DNA of 64,000 nt from Pseudoscleropodium purum (lineage: Eukaryota > Streptophyta > Bryopsida > Hypnales > Brachytheciaceae), in NCBI GenBank assembly GCA_963969395.1, contig OZ017797.1:1984001-2048000 (forward strand), read 5' to 3'. Position numbers and translations under genes: made by a program. Of this stretch, positions 37,628-48,431 are shown piece by piece. The notes under the pieces are model-generated. The model saw nothing but the letters and a program-made list of their open reading frames with translations. It ran no database searches and was not told the DNA's origin. Each line of letters starts with the position of its first letter. Within the stretch, counting starts at the first letter, position 1.

Positions 37628-37992
37628 GGCAGCTCTTGGTTGATGTTGGTCTTGCGCAAGAGGGGAGCACACCCATCTGGTGTGACAACCAAGGGGCCAT
37701 TGCTTTGGCCAAGAATCCCACCCATCACTCTCGGACGAAGCACATTGATGTGCGCCACCATTTCATTCGTGAACGAGTGGAGGATGAGGTGATTGAGCTC
37801 AAGTATGTGCCTACCAAAGCTATGGTTGCTGATGTGCTGACCAAGGCCCTTGGGAAGCTACAATACCAAAGCTTCATTGAGAAGATGGGGCTTCGCGCCT
37901 TTGACCACTTTCAAAGTGGGAGTGTTAGAGATTTTGTACATACTAACGTTGACCATGTACAGTTAGCCTTAGGAGTAGCTTTAGACACTTAG
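37606..37992 (+). pseudogene. Copia Pol C-terminal RNase H segment, out of frame
   Basis: After a +1 relative shift at about 37605 the reading resumes as SKEAIWLRQLLVDVGLAQ, then WCDNQGAIALAKNPTHHSRT, KHIDVRHHFIRE and the typical copia tail (VADVLTKAL). The junction marks a deletion of several hundred base pairs, since the end of RT and the first part of RNase H are absent. The frame runs about 70 bp into the 3' LTR before stopping. Confidence 0.88.
37910..37922 (+). other. Polypurine tract
   Basis: tcaaagtgggag immediately before the 3' LTR, the position of the plus-strand primer. Confidence 0.65.
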
Positions 37993-38173
37993 TGTTAGAG
38001 TCCATGGGTATTGCTCATAGTCAAAGGCAGCCCAATGTAGTTAGTTATCCCACATGGTTTGTGGATAACTAGGAAAGGCTTCTAGCTTAAGTTGAGCCCA
38101 CTTATGTGGCTTTGTGTCGTTCTACCATCTAAGTAAAGCCTTTCTCTCATAACATAACTTTGTAATCTCAATA
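37923..38173 (+). repeat. 3' LTR of the copia element
   Basis: 251 bp, 97.6% identical to the 5' LTR (6 transitions, no indels). Confidence 0.93.
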
Positions 38174-38178
38174 GTTTT

Positions 38179-40078
38179 AAGTCTTAAAACTATTTTTTAA
38201 TTCTAAGCAAGTTGTCTATTTTAGGAAAAGAGCCAAGTTTATATAGTCTTTCCCATATTGTATTAAAGAGAAAAACCTAACATTTTCCTTCCAAAGTACT
38301 ATATACGATCTTATACAAATTTTGTTGAAGCTTGAGCCTAGGATAATTGGACCTAAGCTTGGCAATTGAAGACAAAGCTAGTAGGTGCAACACTAAGCCC
38401 AATCCATTAGAGCTTGACCCCAACAACAAAACTAGATCTAGTCACTAAAGCCCGCCTACAACAACTAAAGGTAGAGCCAACAAGTACAACGCTAGGCTAC
38501 GTTCGAATTTGACACAAAAACAAGTCATTTGGTAGCTTGATTTTCTAGGTGCACATCATGATTCCAATGAAATAGTTAATTAAAAGCCTAAGTAGAGCTA
38601 ATTAGGAATCAAGGCATAGGAGTTGAGAATATATGATAGCAAAAGAAGATAGCAGGAGAGAAACCAAAAAGAATTGCTACAACAAAAAACGAGTTGTGTG
38701 AGAATTTAAAGTCTTGAAGTAGAAGAGATAGGAGTTATAGAAATTACACACCCTTAGTAGTCAAATTAAGAGGCCAATTTGACCCTATAAGTAAGGTTTG
38801 ACCAAAGTATCCTAAAAGTTATTTTGATTCCAAAATTCATTGTCAATAAACAACCATTTCGATAAAAATCTTCTCGATGCCATTACAAACTTACTTACCA
38901 AAAGAATAACACTCCTCATTGTATCTAAAGTCAACTAGCTCACATTAACATCCAAGGCAATGAAATTGTAGATACACCTTGAAAAAAAAAAAACACTCTC
39001 CATCTACAATTAATTATAAGTATGCCCATACAATACCACATAAATATTATAATAATATTGGACAATTCAAAGAACATCTCCTTGACACACAACCTATTCA
39101 ATCTCTACATATACATCTACAAAAAAGCACATCTCAAGAAAATAAAACTACTCTATACAAATTTCCAAACCCATACAAAATATAAATGGACAAATACACC
39201 ATCATTTGATTCAAACCTCTCCAATACTTTCTTGACCTATTTTCACATTACAAATGCACAAATTAGACAATTACTCAAATTTTGATATAATCTATATATA
39301 GGGAATGCATATGAACATTCTTTTTCGACCTATGAAATTTCCTTCTATACTCTACTCCCACTACAATCTACAAATAGTCATTTAGTTACATGTCTTCCTA
39401 TTCAATATAGAACCCTCTATCATTGTACTATGAGTTCAAAGGCACAATAGAGCAATCCAACAACTTTATAAACTAATTGTTTCAAATACCAAACTCCCAA
39501 TGTTACATGTTCACAAATGGAAATAACTACAATGAGACAAACCATTATACCACAAAGTCTTCCTTATATCATATATTTGTCTATGACCAAATAACTACAA
39601 TTGCCGGATCATCCTCTATCTACACATCCTATGTATCCTCACTACATCACTCTTAATAATCCACCCAATAAACCATCTATTCAATACACAATTCAATTTA
39701 TAGATTTCATACACTATAGCAATTGCTTTCTTGATGAAGCAATAACTTGAAAACAAAATAAATATCAATATTTCCTTGACAATATTCAAAATCAAGCTTG
39801 GCAAACCAAACTGCTCCTTGTAATTATTGCTAAAGCCTAAGACACTACACACAATAACTCTATAAATACAACATGTAATTCATTGAAACCCTCTAATGTT
39901 GTTCATATAATTAATTGTATTTATATGTGTGACTTCCTATGAATAGATGTTGAATTCACACTAGTCCATGGACCAAGGGAGGGTGTTTTAAAAGTAACCT
40001 TGCTCTAAAAGTGACCTATAACACAAAGGTGCATACTGCATTGATTAGTGCACCATCAATGTACAAGAGGTGTACATT
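38179..40078. other. Intergenic DNA
   Basis: No gene. AT-rich, with ORFs of 68-87 codons around 38979-39285 that are low-complexity and unrecognised. Confidence 0.5.
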
Positions 40079-40230
40079 TTAGGAGGGAAATTGGAACACT
40101 TTTAATGGCCACTTTAATTCCGCTCCAAAAAATTGTAACTAATTCCACAAAGGTCCAAAAATTATGAAACAACTTGGGATAGATGTCCATATCATTTTTC
40201 TTTCACAGAAAATTTACTGAAAACTATGAA
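40079..40230. repeat. Dispersed repeat R2, copy 2
   Basis: Relative of 15239-15390, ending about 610 bp before the cotransporter start codon. Confidence 0.6.
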
Positions 40231-40843
40231 AATTATTTCAAGAAGCCAAACTCCTTATAATCGCTTTATGAGCAGTCCACCTCAGACTTAACACAACTAG
40301 GTACCCAACATCTCCCTGTCAAAACACTGACACCTCTACTTGCGAAAACTTGAACATCTCGCAAATCTCCCAAACCGTCATTCAAATCTACGAATTACGC
40401 CTTTTCGACGAGCCTTCAGAGCGGCCCAAGTCTCTCACGGCGGCCCCACCCCTCCCTGCGGCGCAAGTGCGATCGATCATCCGAACATGTCCTTGTGGCC
40501 AAAAGCTAACATAATTTCCGCCAATGCTCCGATTGCACTCAAGTCTTTTTCATTGATTGTTATATTCTCAGACATAACACCTTGACCGTTTCGCAAATTG
40601 TGTCTCCAGATCGAACCTTCTTCGACATTTGGTGAATGAAACAGGGTATGTTGTTCGAGATGGGCTTCTTTTTCCCAAATGTCTCCGTAGCGTCGTCCTG
40701 GATCTGGTAGCGGAAGACGGACGGATGCGGGTGCGTTACTGTAGCGGTTTGTTATGAAACGACGAGAGATGTGGTTGGGTAGATCGAGATAGTACTTGGG
40801 GTGGAGTGAGTGAGTAGTATTGGATTTGAATTTTCGATCAGAG
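40231..40843 (+). promoter_or_regulatory. Promoter and 5' UTR region of the cotransporter gene
   Basis: GC content rises here relative to the flank. No TATA box that I would commit to. A 157-codon minus-strand ORF (40477-40950) crosses the start of the gene and shows no family motif; I regard it as chance. Confidence 0.4.
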
Positions 40844-41961
40844 ATGGCGGAGGAAGAGGAGCGTGTGAATGGAGACGCGGATAGTAGGGCGCCAGCGGCA
40901 GCAGTAGCTGAAGGGATCGAAATGACGACAGTGGATCTGTCGTCTCCCAAGAGCCCCCCTGCCGTGAGGTAAGTTGGATTCGCGACTCTCCTTTTGAATT
41001 TTAGGGTGCATGGGAAATGGAGCTCGTTTCCGTTCTTTTCTTGTTTGTGGACGGAAGTGAAGGATTGGATTCAAGAATTGGACTCGGGCAGCAAGGGGGA
41101 CTAGTTTTGAATCTTGGTGACGGAGATTTCAAGGGAGTCAGAAAAATTTGCTGGGGTGGTGCCTTGGGGGAATTAGGTCACAGGAAAAAAAAGAGAATGG
41201 GGGGGACGCTAGGCCGTCGTCTCCAAGCAAAGCTATCTTTGAACGAAATGAGCGCGAATCGAAGTTGGAGCTTTTTGAAATTGACCCGCTTGTTAATGTG
41301 CGTGGGCTCAAAAGGTTTGTCCGTGCCTGCATTAATTTTGACAAGTTTGGGCTAGTTTTTGCCTTTACGGGATCCCTCACAAATCACATACCCTGATGTC
41401 TCCAGTTTCTTAAGAAGATGTTTGTCTCTGATTTGATTAGCGGTTCAACATTTGAACGTTCTCATTGATTTGTATGTAAGGGTAAAGGATACTGAACCGT
41501 GAGGGACCTGATCCCATCTCCTATACCAACCCCTGTTACTCATGGGAACTCCTTAACTCATACATTTGGCTGGGATTATAAGCACATGGTGTAAACGGGA
41601 CTTATATAAATTTCTATGGTCATTTACTTGAATGAAAATGGGGTTTTCTATTGTCACTTATTGTGGTCTACAACATTTCGCTTTCAAATTACCTAAGAAA
41701 TTCGTACGTTGTGATAAGAATTTGATCTCATCAGATGTGATTTTTGTAGCGAAAGTGATCTCTCCCTAGCTCTATACTGGTTTTCCAAAAACCACACTCC
41801 TACTTATGTTAAAATGCTTAAAATGGCGCAAATAGTATCCTCACCTTACATGAATATCTATGCGCCGCTTCTTCTCTGCTGCAAGAACCCTACTCGTGGA
41901 GATCAGTTGCTTCGTGAATTGAAAGGGGCAAAACGATGTGATTCTGCTGCAGTATGGGAGG

Positions 41962-41995
<34 letters not shown>

Positions 41996-44900
41996 CCTCC
42001 AAGTCCTCTCGGAGAGGTTGCAGTCTCTGTTGGCTTGCAACGCCAAGACCCTGCCCAGCAACCATTTTTCCAGGTAGTTGGATGCTCAAGGCTTGGACTG
42101 CATATGATTGGAAGATCTAAGAACAAAACATTCTGAACTTTTCTGAACTTTTTATTTTTGATTCATAATTTTATGGGAGCTGACTTGATATTGGTTGTTT
42201 CAACCTCTCTAATAGTGATTGTGAGGCATCTGCACATGGGGGTGAACATAATAAGTGGCTTGCTTGCAGGCGAAGAGTGCAAATCTGGGAACAATTATGG
42301 GCGTCTTCATTCCTTGCCTTCAGAATATTCTCGGTATTATATTTTATATTCGGTTTTCATGGTGAGTTTCGTTTGTTTAAATATGTTGTAATCCAAAGGA
42401 CACAATCCGCAATGAAATTTCCACTTCTTACCTGGATAAATTTTCTTTCAATCTGTGATTCAATTCTATCTTGCAGTAAGTCAAAGCAAGTAGATACCGC
42501 TTTTTCGCATTAGGCATTTAGCATAGTGGTTTCCTTGTTTTCTCCCACTCTAGTCCCAAGCCCATAATTCTGGCTACATTGTGATTCTGGGCTAGGAGCT
42601 TTGCTTGTTGGGGCATGATTGATTGTGTGCTCTTGCATCTAGATGTTAACTATAGTGATGTGCAAGCTGTTTTTGCATATCCCTTCTAGGTTCACGTAGC
42701 TGATAACATCTTTGTTCTGGTGTTGTTTCTGATCAAGGCACGAGACTTTTAACCTGGTTTATGCTCACTATCTGACTAAATAAATCTTGCAGGATTGTTG
42801 GTATAGCAGGCATTTGGCATAGCTTGGTGCTGGTATCTATTTGCTGTGCTTGTACATTTATAACTGGCTTATCTCTCAGTGCCATTGCCACCAATGGAGC
42901 CATGAAGGTGAGAGGCATGTATTTATATTTTTGAAACAATGGCTGGCCAAGGCTGCTTTCGTATTTCATCTAATATATTTATTGTTTTCGATCGGACCTC
43001 CGTCATCAGGATTCCTGTGTCTTCATTCGCCTTCTAATCGTACATAAATACAACAGTGATTGGTCTGGTTATAGTTCTAGTTTAATCGTCGTTGTGGCGA
43101 GGCGATTTAACTTGGTCACTTACCTAGGAGTTGATATTTTGTAGTCTGGTAGTGATGTTGTATCATTATACCAGTCCTTGATCTTACGATTTATCCAAGA
43201 TTTTAATCTAGTGCATTCTGTTCTGGTTGCAGGGGGGAGGTCCTTATTATCTTATAGGCAGAGCGCTGGGTCCTGAAGTTGGAGTCAGCATAGGACTCTG
43301 CTTTTTTCTTGGGAACGCTGTGGCAGGGTCTTTGTAAGTGGCTGGTTCCGTTCACCATATTATGTTACTGAAGGATTAACGAAAGGGTGGAAGGATTTTG
43401 TATAGTAATTAATTAATGGTGCAAACTTGGTAATGACAGATATATATTCAAAACTGATGAATGAGTTCTTCTCTGACTGTTCAGTTTTTTGTTTACATTT
43501 TCTCTATAGGTATGTGCTTGGAGCTGTCGAAACATTTCTTGATGCCATTCCCGGTGCAGGCATATTCAAGCGTAAGTTGTTGACGTGGCCCTAACTCTAG
43601 CTTTGACACTGGGATGGGCTATAAGTTTTAAAAATAGAGACACCTCATGGGAGAAGTGGCTTAAGATTTGATGGATGCCCGAGTCCATTTCTAATTGCAG
43701 CATCCCCTGTTTAAATACATTCGCTGCCCGATAGCGTGAATCCATCTCATTGAGGACGAGTCTGTTGCCTTGACAGAAACTGTAACCATTACGGACTTGG
43801 TTCCTGGAGTTCCATCAGCATCCGCAGCACCGGATGTCTTGAAGACCACAAACATACACGACCTTCAGGTTTACTCAGTTATTCTCACAGTATTACTGTG
43901 CCTCGTTGTCTTTGGAGGGGTCAAAATCATCAACAAGGTTGCCCCCGCCTTTCTTGTCCCGGTGCTGTTATCGGTATTCCTCATCTTTATCGGTATTTTA
44001 GCTGCTCCTCGGCGAAAAGATCCGCGTAAGTTCTCTTATCCCGAGCTTATTTTTCATGGAATCTATATGGCAGCCGCTGCTTTCAAATCAAACTCACAAA
44101 GCGAAGGCTTCAGACTATTACGAAATAGGTTGGATGAGTGACCTGTTGGCTTGGTGAAATACAGCGGGAGTCACAGGACTAAGGTGGCACTCGTTGAAAT
44201 CCAATTGGGGCTCTGCTTATCAACGAACCAATCACGCCGGAATACCAACTCCTGATGGAGATATATATTGGAGTTTCTAGTGAGTAGTTTAAAGCATACC
44301 CAGTTCCTTGTTGACTTGAGTCTCTTTTCGATGGTTGTGATAGATTCTACCGAATACCATGACATCAGTTAACTCCTAAGTGCCCAAACTAAATAGGAAG
44401 TCGAACGCTACGGAACTTTGGAATATACGATTGTAGTAACTTCCAAAACATATTTCTATCTTTCAAAGAAAGAATCATGTCTTCTTCTTTCTACATACAT
44501 GTTCTTATCTTTCTTAAAACTTCTTAAATGATTTATTTCCAACGATATGGAAGCTGCTACTGTTGTCTTTCTGGGCACTAGGGGGTTAATGCAGTGGCTT
44601 GGGTTAATGCAGGAGCTGTGAAAGTTCGAGGGTTGTTCTGTTTAGTAGTTTAATGACTTTTTCTTTCTTTGGATTACTTGGTGTCGTTATTGTATCTTTC
44701 TGTCAAAGTATGTTCATTACAAGTTCTTTATAGTTATTCTTCTGCAGATTTTTGGAGCTTAGTACGTGTTTTAACTTCTTTCATGCTACTGATCATTTTT
44801 TGTGCTTGTGCAGTTCACTATTGGGGCTTTTCTTCCCAGCTGTCACGGGTATTATGGCAGGTTCAAATCGTTCAGCATCTTTGAAAGACACACAAAAGTC

Positions 44901-47900
44901 GATCCCCGTGGGCACACTATCAGCCATTGGCACTACTACTGCTTTGTATTTGGTGTCTGTGTTCATGTTTGGGGCAGTGGCCACCAGAGAGCAGCTGCTA
45001 ACGGACAGGTATAACTTTTCATGATGTTATGTCTTCAACTTTATACCCATGCATTTGTTCGGATTTCCTATTCCCAGTTTCAAAAGTATCTTCCTCGTGC
45101 ATTCTCCTTATCTTATATACGATTCGCGGAATGGGATGCTTTCCTAGAGATTGTAACTCGTTTGAGGCATGCTTGCAGAACACTTCATTTTGTAGCAAAA
45201 TAATTCCTAGAGTGGATGTATAGTGTATATTGCCTAAGAATGACCTACGAGTTTGTAATTTGTGAACAGACTGTTAACTGCGACAGTGGCATGGCCAGTA
45301 GCTTGGGTGGTGCAAGTAGGAGTGATCTTGTCGACGCTTGGTGCTGCCCTGCAGAGTCTAACAGGGGCTCCTAGGCTTTTGGCGGCCATTGCCAATGACG
45401 ACATTCTTCCGGTACTGAAATACTTCAAGGCTCCAGATGGTGTAGAGCCTCACCTAGCAACGCTGGCTACCATGTTCATCTGCTCAAGCTGTGTGGTGAT
45501 TGGTAATCTTGACCTTATCACGCCAGTGATAACCATGTTCTTTCTCATGTGCTATGGAGGTGTCAATTTGTCTTGTCTTTTGCTTGAGCTTCTGGACGCT
45601 CCCAGCTGGCGTCCTCGCTGGAAGTATCATCACTGGAGCTTTTCTCTCGTGGGTGCAGTACTTTGCATCGGTGAGTAACTATCGGGTCTCCTCACCTTTT
45701 GCTTCTTCTTTCTGTGCGATTTTATCTTGGTCTACCTCTTAAGATGGTATTCAAATGACCAATTGATTTATTGCAAAAACATAATTCAGACGGGTCCAAT
45801 TTTTTATCACCAGAATCATCGAGGATCCTGGCATGTGTTGGTTTAAAAATCAATTAAATTGAGCAAAAGAAAGTCCGCATATGACCCCTCTCAACAGTAG
45901 TAAAAGCATTGGTCCAGTTTGGGCCTCTTGGTCCTTTAGGGTTAATATGACGCACTTGACCTTTTAGCACTCACTAATCAGCTTTGAATATAGTTCTGCT
46001 TTTAGAGGTTATTACTATTTTAACATATTTTATCTTTTTCAAATTGATCGTTAGTCCTTAACGGGTTTTGGGAGTTCAGTGTGATCTTTGTAAGAGCCAT
46101 GACAAGGTTGTGCCGAACTGTACTGTGGATGCAGTCATCATGTTCGTAATTTCATGGTTATTTACCGTGGTCTCATTGGCTTTGGCGAGTTTGCTTTATT
46201 GGTATGTTAGCATCAAAGGCAAAGGTGGTGACTGGGGGGATGGATTTAAGAGCGCCTACTTCCAACTGGCCTTGCGAAGTCTTCGCTCTCTTGGAGGTTC
46301 TTACACCAAACAAATGTGCTGTTTCGGAATTACGCATTGATATATCCAAGTATACTTGCTATAGATGAGTATGTAGCCATTTTTATTTGCATAGTAGAAC
46401 CAGAACTGACATGTATTTCTTTTCTTCCTGCAGCAACCCAAGTACATCCTAAAAATTGGTATCCCATTCCTCTCATCTTCTGCAAGCCATGGGGCATCCT
46501 GCCCAATGATGCACCTTGCCATCCAAAGCTGGCGGACTTTGCAAATTGCATGAAAAAGAAAGGTCGTGGAATGTCCATATTCATCTCTATCTTAGAAGGA
46601 GATTACAAGACCAGAAATGAAGATGCTCGTCAGGTACTTTCGCATAGCTAGATTTTTAACTCGTACAGGACCTAGGATTCATGGTTATAAAGCGACCAAT
46701 TTGATTGATCATGCTGTGAAATCCCAACACATATTTCTTTTACAGACGGGACCAAATTTTGTATCACTAGAATCAGTGACTAACATTGCACGCATTGGTC
46801 GTATAATAATTAGAGTTGAACAATAGGAAGTCCTCATATGACCTACTCAAACTGCTAAAAAACATATATTAGGCTCAATTTGGGTTTCTTGGTCTTGTAG
46901 GAGTGCAGGAATATACAAGAAATTCTTTGTGCAGTTTGTATGTGATGCAACACGTCTTGCAAGAATTTTTCCTGCTTAGTAACACAGCTTTGGTTTTCAG
47001 GCTGTCAGGTTGTTGGGCACGTACATTCAAGAGAAGAAATGCGAAGGAGTGGCAGAGGTCATCGTGGCAAGAAGACTTCTGGATGGATTCCGGGGTGTGA
47101 TTCAGACCATGGGGTTAGCGAATTTGAAACCTAATATTGTGTGCATGCGGTATCCTGAAATCTGGAGGGATGAAACCCACAGCGAAGTACCGAATAATTT
47201 CTACCGCTTTATCAACGACTGCTCCACGGCAAATAAAGCAGTGGTCTTAGTGAAGGGCCTGGATGAGTGGCCTGGTGAATATGACAAGCAATATGGTACA
47301 ATTGACTTGTACTGGATTGTTCGTGATGGCGGCCTCATGTTGCTATTGTCTCAGTTGCTTCGGGCGAAAGAGTGCTTCGATAATTGCAAAATCCAGGTAG
47401 CTACCCTGAAAAATTGGTACAGAATTAACCCTTAGTGCATGAGCGACCCAAAGTGGCCGCTTCCATATAGGAGTTGAGATTAAACATTCTGGAAGATTCA
47501 AAGAAAGCAATATGTATCAATAGAAACAAGAAATTTTGCCTACTTTTTTTAACGACAGAAATCTGTTTTGAAAGTTACTAAGTTTTCGCTGGGGCCTTTA
47601 AGCGTGAGAATGCTGACTAGCTTCCTTTGTCATCACAGGTGTTTTGCATTTCCGAGGAAGAAACTGAGGCGGAAGAACTGAAAGCAGATGTGAAAAAGTT
47701 TTTGTATGATTTACGGATGCGAGCAGAAGTGATTGTTGTCACCATGCAGTCATGGGAGGATCACCATCAGGACAACAATATAGTAGCCCGTGATGGTGCC
47801 ATGGACGCTTTCTCCAAAGCTCGTAAGCGAATCTCGGTTCGTGTTGAGGAAATGAAGCAAGGAGTTGATGGTAGGACTAAGTTTGAGACTGATTACAGTT

Positions 47901-48431
47901 CTTTCAACGAGCATCAGGTGAGCAATTCGTTGATTTTTTCTACATTGTTTGTCTTGAAGTTGGGCACATTAATCTTCTGAGGAAGCAAAACCTCCTAGAC
48001 ATGCAATATTTATCAGGAATGAGCTATTTAATTCATCTTCTGGCTTTGATGGCTGGTGCTCGTTTCAGTGCTGCTTTTAAGGGAGACCTTACTGGTGAAT
48101 AATATTATGGATAGGTTTGATTATTGCAAACTAGTCACAAGAAGGTCCAGTTTCATTGAGTGGTGCTGGAAATCGTCACCTTCATTACTCATATATGCCC
48201 ATTTGGTGCCCGTTTCAGGTGAACAAATTTTTGTATACGACATTAAAACTGAATTCTATCATTCTACGGTACTCAAGAGTGGCAGCGGTAGTTTTAGTTA
48301 GCCTGCCTCCACCGCCCCCTCGGCATCCTGCTTTCTGCTATATGGAGTACATCGACTTACTAGTGGCGAACGTCCCCAGGCTACTAATGGTGCGGGGTTA
48401 TAGACGAGATGTCATCACCATCTTTACGTAG
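40844..48431 (+). CDS. CCC1: Cation-chloride cotransporter (plant CCC), 16 exons, 975 residues
   Basis: Couples chloride to K+/Na+ movement across endomembrane or plasma membrane; plant members act in ion homeostasis. Exons: 40844-40968, 41213-41314, 41953-42073, 42270-42361, 42793-42907, 43233-43333, 43510-43571, 43777-44025, 44165-44279, 44814-45008, 45270-45670, 46135-46296, 46434-46633, 47001-47396, 47639-47917, 48219-48431. All junctions are GT-AG and phases agree, summing to 2,928 nt, the typical plant CCC length. Residues 1-120 are cytosolic with a Q10 run (about 80-89). Twelve membrane helices begin at [16 protein letters not shown]; then come [35 protein letters not shown] and [18 protein letters not shown]. 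The C-terminal cytosolic half starts near 584 and ends [11 protein letters not shown]. The first exon and the acceptor of exon 2 (weak pyrimidine tract) are the least certain parts. Confidence 0.95.
41960..41994 (+). repeat. CAG microsatellite coding polyglutamine
   Basis: Ten consecutive cag codons in exon 3 of the cotransporter, followed by a proline run (cct cct cca), in the N-terminal cytosolic region. Confidence 0.92.
45757..45945 (+). repeat. Intronic repeat, copy 1 (intron 11)
   Basis: About 190 bp similar to 46694-46903 in intron 13 of the same gene (gaccaatt.gatt, cagacggg(t/a)cca, agtcc(g/t)catatgacc, cttggtc). It ends cttggtcctttaggg followed by TTAA, the right-hand end of the TTAA element family. 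Confidence 0.75.
46694..46903 (+). repeat. Intronic repeat, copy 2 (intron 13)
   Basis: Direct relative of 45757-45945 with a mutated end (cttggtcttgtagg). Probably a short TTAA-type MITE fragment inserted or duplicated within the gene. Confidence 0.7.

Larger units (their letters stand above)
33363..38173 (+). mobile_element. Ty1/copia LTR retrotransposon, complete ends but RT-deleted
   Basis: 4,811 bp bounded by 251 bp LTRs and a 5 bp target duplication GTTTT (33358-33362 and 38174-38178). Internal order is leader, gag, zinc knuckle, protease, integrase, reverse transcriptase, RNase H, which is the copia order. The LTRs differ at 6 of 251 positions, all transitions, so insertion was fairly recent. 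Two internal deletions in the RT region (near 37455 and 37603) make it non-autonomous. Element GC is clearly higher than its flanks. Confidence 0.95.

Noticed and set aside
34202..37721. Many long ORFs on the minus strand and in other + frames over the copia element
   Set aside because: They overlap the clearly recognisable Gag-Pol frame and have no motifs; they persist because of codon composition.
40477..40950. 157-codon minus ORF at the cotransporter promoter
   Set aside because: No domain recognised and it overlaps exon 1 of a well-supported gene on the other strand.
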